A stretch of DNA of 5,399 bases from Spirosoma sp. (GTDB lineage: Bacteria > Bacteroidota > Bacteroidia > Cytophagales > Spirosomataceae): assembly GCA_025351545.1 (NCBI GenBank), contig JANXVQ010000009.1, positions 1 to 5,399 of the forward strand, read 5' to 3'. Shown piece by piece: positions 1 to 5,262 of this stretch. The position numbers and the translations under genes are program-made. The notes under the pieces are model-generated. The model was given only the letters and a program-made list of their open reading frames with translations. It ran no database searches and was not told the origin of the DNA. Numbering within the stretch: position 1 is the stretch's first letter; each line of letters starts with the position of its first letter.

Positions 1-707
1 ACCGCGCTCAGGAATTCGTGACCCAGATAACCGTGACAATGTTTAACATCCACAAAATCAAAACCCGCTTTTTGAGCCAGCACAGCCGCTTCGATGTACT
101 GTTCGATAATCTGGTCAATGGCGGCATCAGTGAGCAAAGGATAGTCGGCGGGTAGGCCGAATTTGCTATTCAGAAACGGATGGCTGTAAAGTATCTTCGG
201 TTCAAAGGCCTTATGACTCTTAGGTTTGCAAAAACGGCCTGAATGCGTGAGCTGGAGACCAATCAGCAAATCGTCGGTTTTTCCGAAAGCTTCGGTATGT
301 TCTTTGATAATCACTTGCCGCAGTTCGACAAAATCAGTGAGCGTTTCAGCGTTCAGCACCAACTGGTTAGGGTTGGCTTTGCCCGAATGACAAACCGCTA
401 CGGCCTCACAGCCAAACAATAATTTGGCCCCGCTAATGGCAAATTTCTTCCAGCGGTTCCGGGTATAATCCGTCGGTCGCCCGTCAGTAGTGCCGTCCCA
501 GCCTTCCATTGGCAATATGCAAAGTCTATTGCCAATCGTTTTGCCTGACCTGAGGTGAATAGACTGGTTGAAAGGACTCTCGGCAGGGGGCAATATTACT
601 TCGTCAAACGGCAGGCCGATGTCGTTCTTCTCCAGATAAATTCGCAGGTCAGCAGCCGTTTTTAACTGAGCCATGCGAGGAAATTGGGGTTTAATTTTCT
701 CACTCAT
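1..707 (-). CDS. Old Yellow Enzyme-family NADH:flavin oxidoreductase, C-terminus beyond the left edge
   Basis: The first 235 codons are present, starting MSEKIKPQFPRM; the 3' part lies outside the window. The family consists of FMN-binding TIM-barrel oxidoreductases that use NAD(P)H, often to reduce enones or related carbonyl compounds. Visible family blocks are GNRLCILPMEGWDG (residues 59-72, the NR-x-PM strand-1 region), GAKLLFGCEAVAV (93-105), GLQLTHSGRFCKP (150-162, the classic LQLxHxGR motif) and AGFDFVDVKHCHGYLGHEFL (214-233, the active-site strand). In that last block the usual HxxN or HxxH pair reads K222-H-C-H225, so the first His is Lys. No signal peptide is seen, so the protein is probably cytoplasmic. 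The ATG at 707 overlaps the stop of the upstream glucuronyl hydrolase by 8 bases, which suggests translational coupling in one operon. ATG 674 is an alternative start, but the coupled one is preferred. The family call is firm; the substrate is unknown. Confidence 0.9.
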   Translation of the reverse strand, partial: MSEKIKPQFPRMAQLKTAADLRIYLEKNDIGLPFDEVILPPAESPFNQSIHLRSGKTIGNRLCILPMEGWDGTTDGRPTDYTRNRWKKFAISGAKLLFGCEAVAVCHSGKANPNQLVLNAETLTDFVELRQVIIKEHTEAFGKTDDLLIGLQLTHSGRFCKPKSHKAFEPKILYSHPFLNSKFGLPADYPLLTDAAIDQIIEQYIEAAVLAQKAGFDFVDVKHCHGYLGHEFLSA

Positions 708-2103
708 GGCAAGCGATCTGGTTGAAAAAGGTATAATACGGCTCGTTGCGAATGATACGTTGCAGATACAACGCCACTTCGCGGGCGTGGTAATCGCCCC
801 ACATACTCGATTCGCCGTTGGCGATCCGGCTTCCCGTCGGTATATAGTCCCATCCGTTAGGCTGGTGGTAAATCGAGTGTAAAATCAGACCTTGATGCGC
901 CGGATTTGTACTTACATAAGGTTCATCGAACAGCGTATTGAGTACCGTCAGGCCAGCCTGTTTATAGCGCCGACCTGCTTCCGAATTGTCTTTATCGGTC
1001 AGGTATTTTCCTAATCGCAGTAGCCCTTGCGCACCAATAGCGGCTGCCGAACTGTCTACCGGCTCAAAATCATTGAAAGGGTCGGCCGGACGGTTAAGGT
1101 AGTCGCCTAAACGGTGCAAATTCGGTGCTCCGGTATCCCAATACGGAATGCCATCGGTGGGTGTGTGCTCGATGTAAAAATCGCAGGTGGCCGTCGCTGC
1201 TTTTACCATGTAAGCCTCTATAAAATCGCGTCCGCCGAAAGGTTCCAGTTCAGCGTCATCGCAGGTGGCGAGCCATTCCAATTCTTCTGCAAAACCGCAC
1301 ATCGCCCAGGCCAGTCCACGCGTCCAGGTCGTGAAACCCGAATAACCCTGCTGCGAATTAGGGCATCGAAAATTGCCATCTTTTACGTTAAACACACTCT
1401 CGTGAGCCGTGCGCCCCCATAAATCGTAGGAATCACGACCTTCGCCATAGAATACAGAATAGTCGGCGGTGGCTTTAATATGCTGCAAAGTACGTTCCAG
1501 CAGATTGATTTTTACATCGCCCTCTCCCTGAAATACATGCCCCAGTGTATGACTCAACACCAGCGCCCGGCACGAGCGAATGGTATCGACAAAGAGGGAA
1601 TGTGGCCCATTGAACGAGCTAATAAAACCTGCCCCGGCAGAGGTGCCGCTTTTAATCGTTGTCCAGCGGCTGGCTTGCACAGCCCCGGAGATTTTAAGGG
1701 CTAGCTCGTAGAAATTTTTCTCCCAATCGTTATGGGGAATTCGCCCTTCGTGCATTAGCCGAAGCAGATTTCCGTAGGTACTGACATTGTTGAAGCCGTG
1801 GTCATGCACACCAGTATGGCTGATATGAGGGGCCATTACAGCAAGCGTTTTCTGTCGGCCTATTTCCAGAAAGTCAGCGTCGTTTGTGGCATCGAATTGC
1901 AAAATAGCCGATCCGAACTGAAATCCCTGCGTCCATTCAGTCCAACCGCGTGTAGTGTATTTTCCGTTCGCCGTGAAAACAGGAGAGCCTTTCGTTACAT
2001 CGTAGTCTTCCTCGATCATGCGGATTTTTCGGCCTGAAAGTTTCCAGAAGTGATCGAGTTTTGTTGAGAGATCGGCGGGCTGTAGGGAATGGTTAATCTG
2101 CAT
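700..2103 (-). CDS. GH88-family unsaturated glucuronyl hydrolase
   Basis: A 467-residue protein of the alpha/alpha-barrel GH88 family. These enzymes cleave the 4,5-unsaturated uronic acid left at the non-reducing end of oligosaccharides by polysaccharide lyases, by hydrating the double bond. Recognisable blocks: RGWTEWTQGFQFG (residues 52-64), VHDHGFNNVSTYGN (99-112) with Asp101, SLFVDTIRSCRAL (169-181) with Asp173, TTWTRGLAWAMCGF (258-271), YWDTGAP (321-327), DSSAAAIGAQGLL (350-362) and GESSMWGDYHAREVAL (430-445). Asp101 and Asp173 sit where the two acidic residues of Bacillus UGL (Asp88, Asp149) would be expected; this alignment is by eye. It is longer than typical UGL (about 370-400 residues). 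No signal peptide is seen, fitting cytoplasmic action on imported oligosaccharides. ATG 2103 is the first in-frame ATG; no Shine-Dalgarno or clear promoter precedes it. The flavin oxidoreductase follows with an 8-base overlap. No lyase or transporter is in the window, so the natural substrate cannot be named. Confidence 0.85.
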   Translation of the reverse strand: MQINHSLQPADLSTKLDHFWKLSGRKIRMIEEDYDVTKGSPVFTANGKYTTRGWTEWTQGFQFGSAILQFDATNDADFLEIGRQKTLAVMAPHISHTGVHDHGFNNVSTYGNLLRLMHEGRIPHNDWEKNFYELALKISGAVQASRWTTIKSGTSAGAGFISSFNGPHSLFVDTIRSCRALVLSHTLGHVFQGEGDVKINLLERTLQHIKATADYSVFYGEGRDSYDLWGRTAHESVFNVKDGNFRCPNSQQGYSGFTTWTRGLAWAMCGFAEELEWLATCDDAELEPFGGRDFIEAYMVKAATATCDFYIEHTPTDGIPYWDTGAPNLHRLGDYLNRPADPFNDFEPVDSSAAAIGAQGLLRLGKYLTDKDNSEAGRRYKQAGLTVLNTLFDEPYVSTNPAHQGLILHSIYHQPNGWDYIPTGSRIANGESSMWGDYHAREVALYLQRIIRNEPYYTFFNQIACHE

Positions 2104-2331
2104 TGAGTCAGAAAGGGGGCGAGTTTTAGAGTCCGGTAATAGTTTATCATGGAATAGTCTAAGATAGGAAAGAATAAGAACGTAGTCCGCTACTGTATGA
2201 AGTAGATGAAAAGTTTTATCTCCTACAGCCAGGGTCCGTTGTTGCGATCCGTGGAAACAAAACAGACGGGCGCATAAATTCGGCGCAGTCTATCTGCGGG
2301 AAATCGTAAACCGATAAATAATTGGGGACAA

Positions 2332-2685
2332 TTAAAACAAACCCTGCCTGAAAATTTGTGGTAAGGCTACTGGCTCATTGTGCAGAATGAAGAAGTAAAT
2401 TAATCCTGCCAGAACTAAATAGCTGAAGGCCAGCCATTTCTTTTTTTGAGCGAACTCAATGGGATGATGGTAGTAGTCGTAAATCATGGACGCCGATAAG
2501 CCCAGGACCATCAAAAAGAACGAGAATACCCCGAAATCTGTTCGATAGATACGCAATGACTGCATAAACCGTGCTCCCGACAAGATGTAAAGAAGCCAGG
2601 CAGCAAAGCCCGTTCGATACAGGTAGATACTCAGCCGCCGGTCGTTTTTAAGGTCGAAAAGATCATCGGTGAATTTCTCGGACAT
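2332..2685 (-). CDS. Small membrane protein with three predicted helices, function unknown
   Basis: A 117-residue protein starting MSEKFTDDLFDLKNDRR. Three hydrophobic stretches are visible: about residues 24-40 (RTGFAAWLLYILSGARF and nearby), 51-69 (FGVFSFFLMVLGLSASMIY) and 83-101 (KWLAFSYLVLAGLIYFFIL). Basic loops (RIYR near 45-48 and KKK at 81-83) lie between them. I do not recognise the family. The open frame extends upstream to a GTG at 2781, but ATG 2685 is preferred: the upstream part would run into the divergent OsmC gene and across the predicted promoter, and it reads as non-conserved, Arg/Pro-rich sequence. The gene is divergent from the OsmC-like gene, and the 128 bases between the two chosen starts can hold regulation of both. 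It is probably an inner-membrane protein; nothing here supports a specific role. Confidence 0.72.
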   Translation of the reverse strand: MSEKFTDDLFDLKNDRRLSIYLYRTGFAAWLLYILSGARFMQSLRIYRTDFGVFSFFLMVLGLSASMIYDYYHHPIEFAQKKKWLAFSYLVLAGLIYFFILHNEPVALPQIFRQGLF

Positions 2686-2730
2686 GATTTTCTTTGGTTG
2701 AACAGTGGGACCGCGTAACCGTCGGCCCGC

Positions 2731-2762
2731 CGAAAATACAAACTCTTTCCAATAAACGCAAA
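2731..2762 (-). promoter_or_regulatory. Candidate Bacteroidota-type promoter for the small membrane protein gene
   Basis: On the minus strand, TTTG (2762-2759) is followed after exactly 20 bases by TATTTTCG (2738-2731). This matches the Bacteroidota consensus TTTG-N19/21-TAnnTTTG with one mismatch in the -7 box. Transcription would start roughly 40 bases before ATG 2685, a normal leader length. It is a consensus match only, and AT-rich DNA gives such matches by chance. Confidence 0.4.
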
Positions 2763-2799
2763 AAGATAATGCTTGATTCACAACCAGTTGACACTATTC

Positions 2800-2804
2800 A
2801 GGAG
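2800..2804 (+). promoter_or_regulatory. Ribosome binding site (AGGAG) choosing the OsmC start
   Basis: AGGAG lies 9 bases before ATG 2814. Other genes in the window lack such a motif. It favours the 138-residue start over the in-frame ATG at 2769 or the TTG at 2694. Confidence 0.5.
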
Positions 2805-2813
2805 TTTAATACA

Positions 2814-3230
2814 ATGCAAGTCGAACTGGTGCGCGTCGACAATGCTTTTCATTTTGAAGCACTTGGTACATCGGGTGTGACCCAGCATATTGATGGAGCA
2901 ACCGATATTGGTGGCCACAACGCAGGAGCGCGTCCGATGGAAATGTTACTGATGGGTCTGGCGGGCTGCTCGGCTATCGACGTGATATTAATTCTGCAAA
3001 AACAGAAGCAGGTGATAGACGATTTTCGTATGAAAGTTGATGGCTTGCGCGAGAAGGGAGCTGTTCCAGCACCTTTTAAGAAAATTCATATCACATATCT
3101 GCTTAAGGGGAAATTGGATAATGCCAAGGTAAAGCGGGCTATTGACCTCTCGATGGATAAATACTGTTCGGCAACAGCGCAATTTCGCCCATCGACCGAT
3201 ATCACGTATTCGTTTGATATTCAGGACTAA
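2814..3230 (+). CDS. OsmC/Ohr-family protein, YhfA-like
   Basis: A 138-residue protein starting MQVELVRVDNAFHFEA. OsmC-fold proteins are dimeric, thiol-based peroxidases or redox proteins with two reactive cysteines. Both are present: Cys52 in RPMEMLLMGLAGCSAIDV (residues 40-57) and Cys118 in SMDKYCSATAQF (113-124). Their spacing of 66 equals that of E. coli OsmC (Cys59/Cys125). Length and the N-terminal pattern RVDNAFHFEA fit the YhfA-like branch, whose physiological substrate is not settled, so a specific organic hydroperoxide is not claimed. The start at 2814 is chosen because it has an AGGAG 9 bases upstream and gives the family's usual length; ATG 2769 would add 15 residues (MLDSQPVDTIQEFNT). 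The gene is divergent from the small membrane protein gene. A weak 5-bp hairpin spans its stop codon, but there is no strong terminator directly after it. Cytoplasmic. Confidence 0.88.
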   Translation: MQVELVRVDNAFHFEALGTSGVTQHIDGATDIGGHNAGARPMEMLLMGLAGCSAIDVILILQKQKQVIDDFRMKVDGLREKGAVPAPFKKIHITYLLKGKLDNAKVKRAIDLSMDKYCSATAQFRPSTDITYSFDIQD

Positions 3231-3343
3231 TCCTGTGTGATTTTCAAAACGAATAGGTTTTCAACCAGCGAGATGGCGCAGTTTTTGCATAAATTACGTC
3301 GAAGCGCGTTAATGCGATAAGAACCTTAACAGTGACATCTGCC

Positions 3344-3502
3344 ATGAAGAAAGCCCTGCTCGGTCTGGCTCTGCTGACCACCCTGACAACAATTTCATTT
3401 GCTGGCGAAGTTCGCAAAGAAAAGAAAGTGAAAAAAGCCAAATCCGCGTCATGCGAAAAAGGAAGCGGCCATGCCTGTTGCATGAAGAAAGCTCAGGCGT
3501 AA
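3344..3502 (+). CDS. Small secreted Lys/Cys-rich peptide, unknown function
   Basis: A 52-residue reading frame: MKKALLGLALLTTLTTISFA forms a textbook signal peptide (basic n-region, hydrophobic core, predicted cleavage after about Ala20 or Gly21). The mature part is about 31 residues, dominated by lysine (EVRKEKKVKKAKSAS) and ending in a cluster with Cys37, His43, Cys45 and Cys46 (CEKGSGHACCMKK). The gene lies between OsmC and thyA and is followed 18 bases later by a strong terminator, which supports a genuinely transcribed unit. No Shine-Dalgarno motif is seen and no clear promoter was found in the 113 bases upstream. The Cys/His cluster could bind a metal ion or form disulfides in the periplasm; this is inference. 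I do not recognise a named family. The longer opposite-strand frame here (3244-3483) is judged a shadow. Confidence 0.72.
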   Translation: MKKALLGLALLTTLTTISFAGEVRKEKKVKKAKSASCEKGSGHACCMKKAQA

Positions 3503-3519
3503 TTAATTTTAGCGAGTCG

Positions 3520-3556
3520 GCCCGAATTCTGGTAACAGAATTCGGGCTTTCTTTTT
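3520..3556 (+). terminator. Intrinsic terminator after the small secreted peptide gene
   Basis: An 11-bp perfect stem: GCCCGAATTCT (3520-3530) and AGAATTCGGGC (3537-3547), with a 6-base loop GGTAAC, followed by the T-rich tract TTTCTTTTT (3548-3556). It ends the transcript of the 52-residue peptide gene. The tract also supplies the proposed -33 box of the thyA promoter. Confidence 0.9.
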
Positions 3557-3585
3557 GACTTATTGGTCAGGACTACCGACTTTTG
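3554..3585 (+). promoter_or_regulatory. Candidate thyA promoter overlapping the preceding terminator tail
   Basis: TTTG (3554-3557) is separated by exactly 20 bases from GACTTTTG (3578-3585), a one-mismatch version of the Bacteroidota TTTG-N19/21-TAnnTTTG promoter. The expected leader before ATG 3624 is about 30 bases. The -33 box lies in the terminator's T-tract. Confidence 0.5.
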
Positions 3586-3623
3586 ACTACCGGCCACAAC
3601 AACGGTTCGGTAATGACCTCCCA

Positions 3624-4418
3624 ATGCAACAATATCACGATTTACTCCGCCACATTCTTCAGAACGGCACGCGCAAAACCGACCGCACAGGCACTGGAAC
3701 CATTAGCATATTTGGTTATCAGATACGCTTCAATCTGCAAGATGGGTTTCCGTTACTGACTACCAAAAAAGTACATACGAAGTCCATAATCCACGAATTA
3801 TTGTGGTTTATTAAGGGCGATACGAATATTAAGTATCTGAAAGACAATGGGGTTTCTATCTGGAACGAGTGGGCCGATGAAAACGGTGATTTAGGGCCGG
3901 TATATGGCAAACAATGGCGCAGTTGGGCCACACCAGACGGACAAATTATTGACCAATTGACGGATGTTTTGCGCCAACTCAAAAACACGCCCGACTCGCG
4001 CCGGATTATTATTTCGGCCTGGAATCCCGCCGATGTTCCTACTATGGCCCTGCCGCCCTGCCACTTACTGATGCAATTTTACGTTGCCGATGGGAAGTTA
4101 TCGTGTCAGCTTTACCAGCGCAGTGCAGACGTTTTTTTGGGCGTACCCTTTAATATTGCCAGCTATGCGCTCCTGACCATGATGATTGCGCAGGAATGCG
4201 GTTATACCGCTCACGAGTTTATCTGGACAGGAGGTGATACTCACTTGTATCTGAACCACTTAGAGCAAGTTGAGACGCAGCTTTCCCGCGAGTTTCGCCC
4301 TTTGCCAACCATGCGCCTGAATCCGGATGTGCGCTCGGTATTTGACTTTACATACGACGACTTTACGCTTGAAAACTACAACCCCCACCCGGCTATCAAA
4401 GCGCCGATAGCTGTATAA
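3624..4418 (+). CDS. thyA: Thymidylate synthase ThyA
   Basis: A 264-residue protein, the same length as E. coli ThyA and alignable without gaps by eye. It converts dUMP to dTMP with methylene-tetrahydrofolate as carbon donor and reductant, the essential de novo source of thymidine nucleotides in the cytoplasm. Residues known from E. coli are all at the same numbers: Arg21, Glu58, Trp80, Tyr94, Arg126/Arg127, the nucleophile Cys146 (LPPCH), Arg166, Ser167, Asp169, Asn177, His207 and Tyr209. The C-terminus ends IKAPIAV as in the family. ATG 3624 is chosen because it gives exact family length. The frame is open back to a TTG at 3555, but that start lies in the terminator tail and would add 23 non-homologous residues. 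No Shine-Dalgarno is visible. The dihydrofolate reductase gene often found beside thyA is not adjacent here. Followed by a very strong terminator hairpin. Confidence 0.98.
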   Translation: MQQYHDLLRHILQNGTRKTDRTGTGTISIFGYQIRFNLQDGFPLLTTKKVHTKSIIHELLWFIKGDTNIKYLKDNGVSIWNEWADENGDLGPVYGKQWRSWATPDGQIIDQLTDVLRQLKNTPDSRRIIISAWNPADVPTMALPPCHLLMQFYVADGKLSCQLYQRSADVFLGVPFNIASYALLTMMIAQECGYTAHEFIWTGGDTHLYLNHLEQVETQLSREFRPLPTMRLNPDVRSVFDFTYDDFTLENYNPHPAIKAPIAV

Positions 4419-4453
4419 ATAATTGCTGGTGGCGGATGTATTTGACAATTATT
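4418..4453. repeat. Short inverted repeat directly after thyA
   Basis: AATAATTG (4418-4425) and CAATTATT (4446-4453) are perfect 8-bp inverted arms around a 20-base loop, beginning at the last base of the thyA stop codon. The right arm overlaps the start of the first 13-bp direct repeat. It is AT-rich and could be chance. Confidence 0.3.
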
Positions 4454-4463
4454 AGCCACTAGC
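4451..4463. repeat. 13-bp direct repeat, left copy
   Basis: ATTAGCCACTAGC occurs here and, identically, at 4643-4655, with the palindrome cluster between the two copies. An exact 13-mer twice within 205 bases is unlikely by chance. It could be a target-site duplication or the border of a repeat unit. Confidence 0.7.
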
Positions 4464-4510
4464 CCGCTGTGCTGTCGGGTTTGAGAACCCGACAGCACAG
4501 CGGGTTTCTT
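4463..4510 (+). terminator. Strong hairpin terminator after thyA
   Basis: A perfect 19-bp stem, CCCGCTGTGCTGTCGGGTT (4463-4481) and its complement (4486-4504), with a 4-base loop TGAG, followed by TTTCTT (4505-4510). Position 45 bases after the thyA stop and the T-rich tail fit Rho-independent termination of thyA on the plus strand. The stem is unusually long, and it shares the apical core GGTTTGAGAACC with the neighbouring palindromes, so it may be a copy of a dispersed repeat serving as a terminator. Confidence 0.8.
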
Positions 4511-4526
4511 ATAAATCTCGCGTCAA

Positions 4527-4544
4527 TAGGTTTTAAGAAACCTA
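4527..4544. repeat. Second palindrome of the cluster
   Basis: TAGGTTT (4527-4533), loop TAAG, AAACCTA (4538-4544): a perfect 7-bp stem. Its top, GGTTTTAAGAAACC, matches the top of the thyA terminator hairpin (GGTTTGAGAACC), pointing to a common repeat family. Confidence 0.6.
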
Positions 4545-4546
4545 AC

Positions 4547-4595
4547 CTGTCAGATTTAAGAACCGTGCGGGCGGCCCCGCTGACAGCACGCACGG
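4547..4595. repeat. Third, compound palindrome with overlapping pairing options
   Basis: CTGTCAG (4547-4553) can pair with CTGACAG (4580-4586); CCGTGCG (4563-4569) can pair with CGCACGG (4589-4595); GCGGG (4567-4571) can pair with CCCGC (4576-4580). The first two pairings cross each other, so they would exclude each other or form a pseudoknot. The left part, CTGTCAGATTTAAGAACC, and the right part, GACAGCAC, match the two sides of the thyA terminator hairpin, as if a related palindrome had been split by the GC-rich segment around 4565-4580. Confidence 0.6.
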
Positions 4596-4642
4596 CACCA
4601 TGCTACTTATTGGCTAGTTATTTTTTATAAGAAAGCCCTGTC

Positions 4643-4655
4643 ATTAGCCACTAGC
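4643..4655. repeat. 13-bp direct repeat, right copy
   Basis: An identical second copy of ATTAGCCACTAGC, 15 bases before the start codon of the pentapeptide-repeat gene. Confidence 0.7.
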
Positions 4656-4669
4656 TCAAAAAATTACGA

Positions 4670-5236
4670 ATGGAATATTACAACCAGGTCTTTGACCAAT
4701 CTGATAAAGTGCCTGATCAATGGACTAATCAGGAATTTGAAAAATGTACATTTAAGAAGCTGGATTTGACACGAATTTCGTTTACTAGTTCAAACTTTAT
4801 CAATTGCCGTTTTGACGATTGTAATCTGACGTATGTTGACCTGGGCAATACGAAACTATACGACGTTAGCTTTTTGAATTGCAAACTTGCCCACGTCGAT
4901 TTTGGCAAATGTAATGCGTTTGGTTTTCACGTCGATTTTCAGGAATGTCAGCTTGATTATACAGTTTTCCTTAACTGTAAGTTGAAGAAAGTTAATTTTA
5001 TTGACTGCTCGATTAAAGAAGCGCATTTTATAAAAAATGACCTTGCTGGCGCTGTATTTAAAAATTGTAACCTGGAGTTTGCCAAGTTCGAGGATAACAA
5101 TTTGACGCAAGTGGATTTCTCCAGTTCTTACAATCTGGAATTAAATCCTGACGAAAATAAAGTAAAAAAAGCCCGCTTCTCTTTGCACAACTTACCCGGA
5201 CTTTTGGTGAAATATGAGATTGTCATTACTGGGTAA
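4670..5236 (+). CDS. Pentapeptide-repeat protein, Qnr/McbG-like
   Basis: A 188-residue protein with Phe/Leu/Ile at every fifth position: residues 23 to 78 without a break (12 repeats), then a 12-residue step through GKCNAFGFHVDF, then residues 90 to 150 (13 repeats). This predicts a right-handed quadrilateral beta-helix rod in two blocks. Nine cysteines (26, 46, 51, 71, 81, 93, 103, 113, 133) all fall at the inward-facing i-2 position. The C-terminal part (YNLELNPDENKVKKARFSLHN..., then LPGLLVKYEIVITG) resembles the tail of Qnr and McbG, where a terminal helix forms the dimer. Length is close to McbG (187 residues), so it appears complete. Some relatives mimic DNA and protect gyrase or topoisomerase IV; whether this one does is unknown. 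The gene is clearly AT-richer than thyA, partly from its Phe/Asn/Lys-rich repeats, so transfer is possible but not shown. It sits between the palindrome cluster and an IS66 end. ATG 4670 follows an A-rich stretch without a Shine-Dalgarno; no convincing promoter was found. Confidence 0.9.
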   Translation: MEYYNQVFDQSDKVPDQWTNQEFEKCTFKKLDLTRISFTSSNFINCRFDDCNLTYVDLGNTKLYDVSFLNCKLAHVDFGKCNAFGFHVDFQECQLDYTVFLNCKLKKVNFIDCSIKEAHFIKNDLAGAVFKNCNLEFAKFEDNNLTQVDFSSSYNLELNPDENKVKKARFSLHNLPGLLVKYEIVITG

Positions 5237-5262
5237 ATTGTTAAAGGTTTTCTTGTAAAAGG

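Larger units (their letters stand above)
4505..4634. repeat. 11-bp inverted repeats bracketing the inner palindromes
   Basis: TTTCTTATAAA (4505-4515) and its exact reverse complement TTTATAAGAAA (4624-4634) enclose the second and third palindromes. Similarity extends a little outward (CAGCGGG before the left arm, and CAGGGC as the complement of the bases after the right arm). This resembles the subterminal arms of a small non-coding element. Confidence 0.5.

Noticed and set aside
673..2037. Four plus-strand open frames of 69-102 codons (673-882, 1114-1422, 1480-1704, 1798-2037)
   Set aside because: They lie antisense to the GH88 hydrolase, which has clear family motifs throughout; their products show no domain or plausible composition.
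2207..2278. A 23-codon plus-strand frame (MKSFISYSQG...) in the gap before the hydrolase
   Set aside because: It is too short, lacks a signal peptide, ribosome site or terminator, and is what chance would give.
2104..2331. Short palindromes (CGCAG-TCTAT-CTGCG and CTACT-GTATGA-AGTAG) as terminators or operators
   Set aside because: They are 5-bp stems with no T-run and no evidence of a binding site; chance is a sufficient explanation.
2686..2781. 32-residue N-terminal extension of the small membrane protein from GTG 2781
   Set aside because: It crosses the predicted promoter and the divergent OsmC upstream region; ATG 2685 is a better start.
2694..2813. N-terminal extension of the OsmC protein from TTG 2694 or ATG 2769
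   Set aside because: The extension has no family similarity; ATG 2814 has an AGGAG site and gives the usual length.
3222..3235. Hairpin CAGGA-CTAA-TCCTG over the OsmC stop codon as a terminator
   Set aside because: The stem is only 5 bp and has no T-run directly after it.
3244..3483. 79-codon minus-strand frame
   Set aside because: It overlaps the signal-peptide gene 3344-3502 in antisense and has no start context or recognisable domain.
3555..3623. 23-residue extension of ThyA from TTG 3555
   Set aside because: It starts within the terminator T-tract; ATG 3624 matches family length exactly.
4451..4655. CRISPR array
   Set aside because: There are only two direct 13-mers, spaced 192 bases apart, with palindromes rather than unique spacers between them.
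3719..5110. Minus-strand frames at 3719-3988, 4260-4448 and 4856-5110
   Set aside because: They are shadows of thyA and of the pentapeptide-repeat gene.
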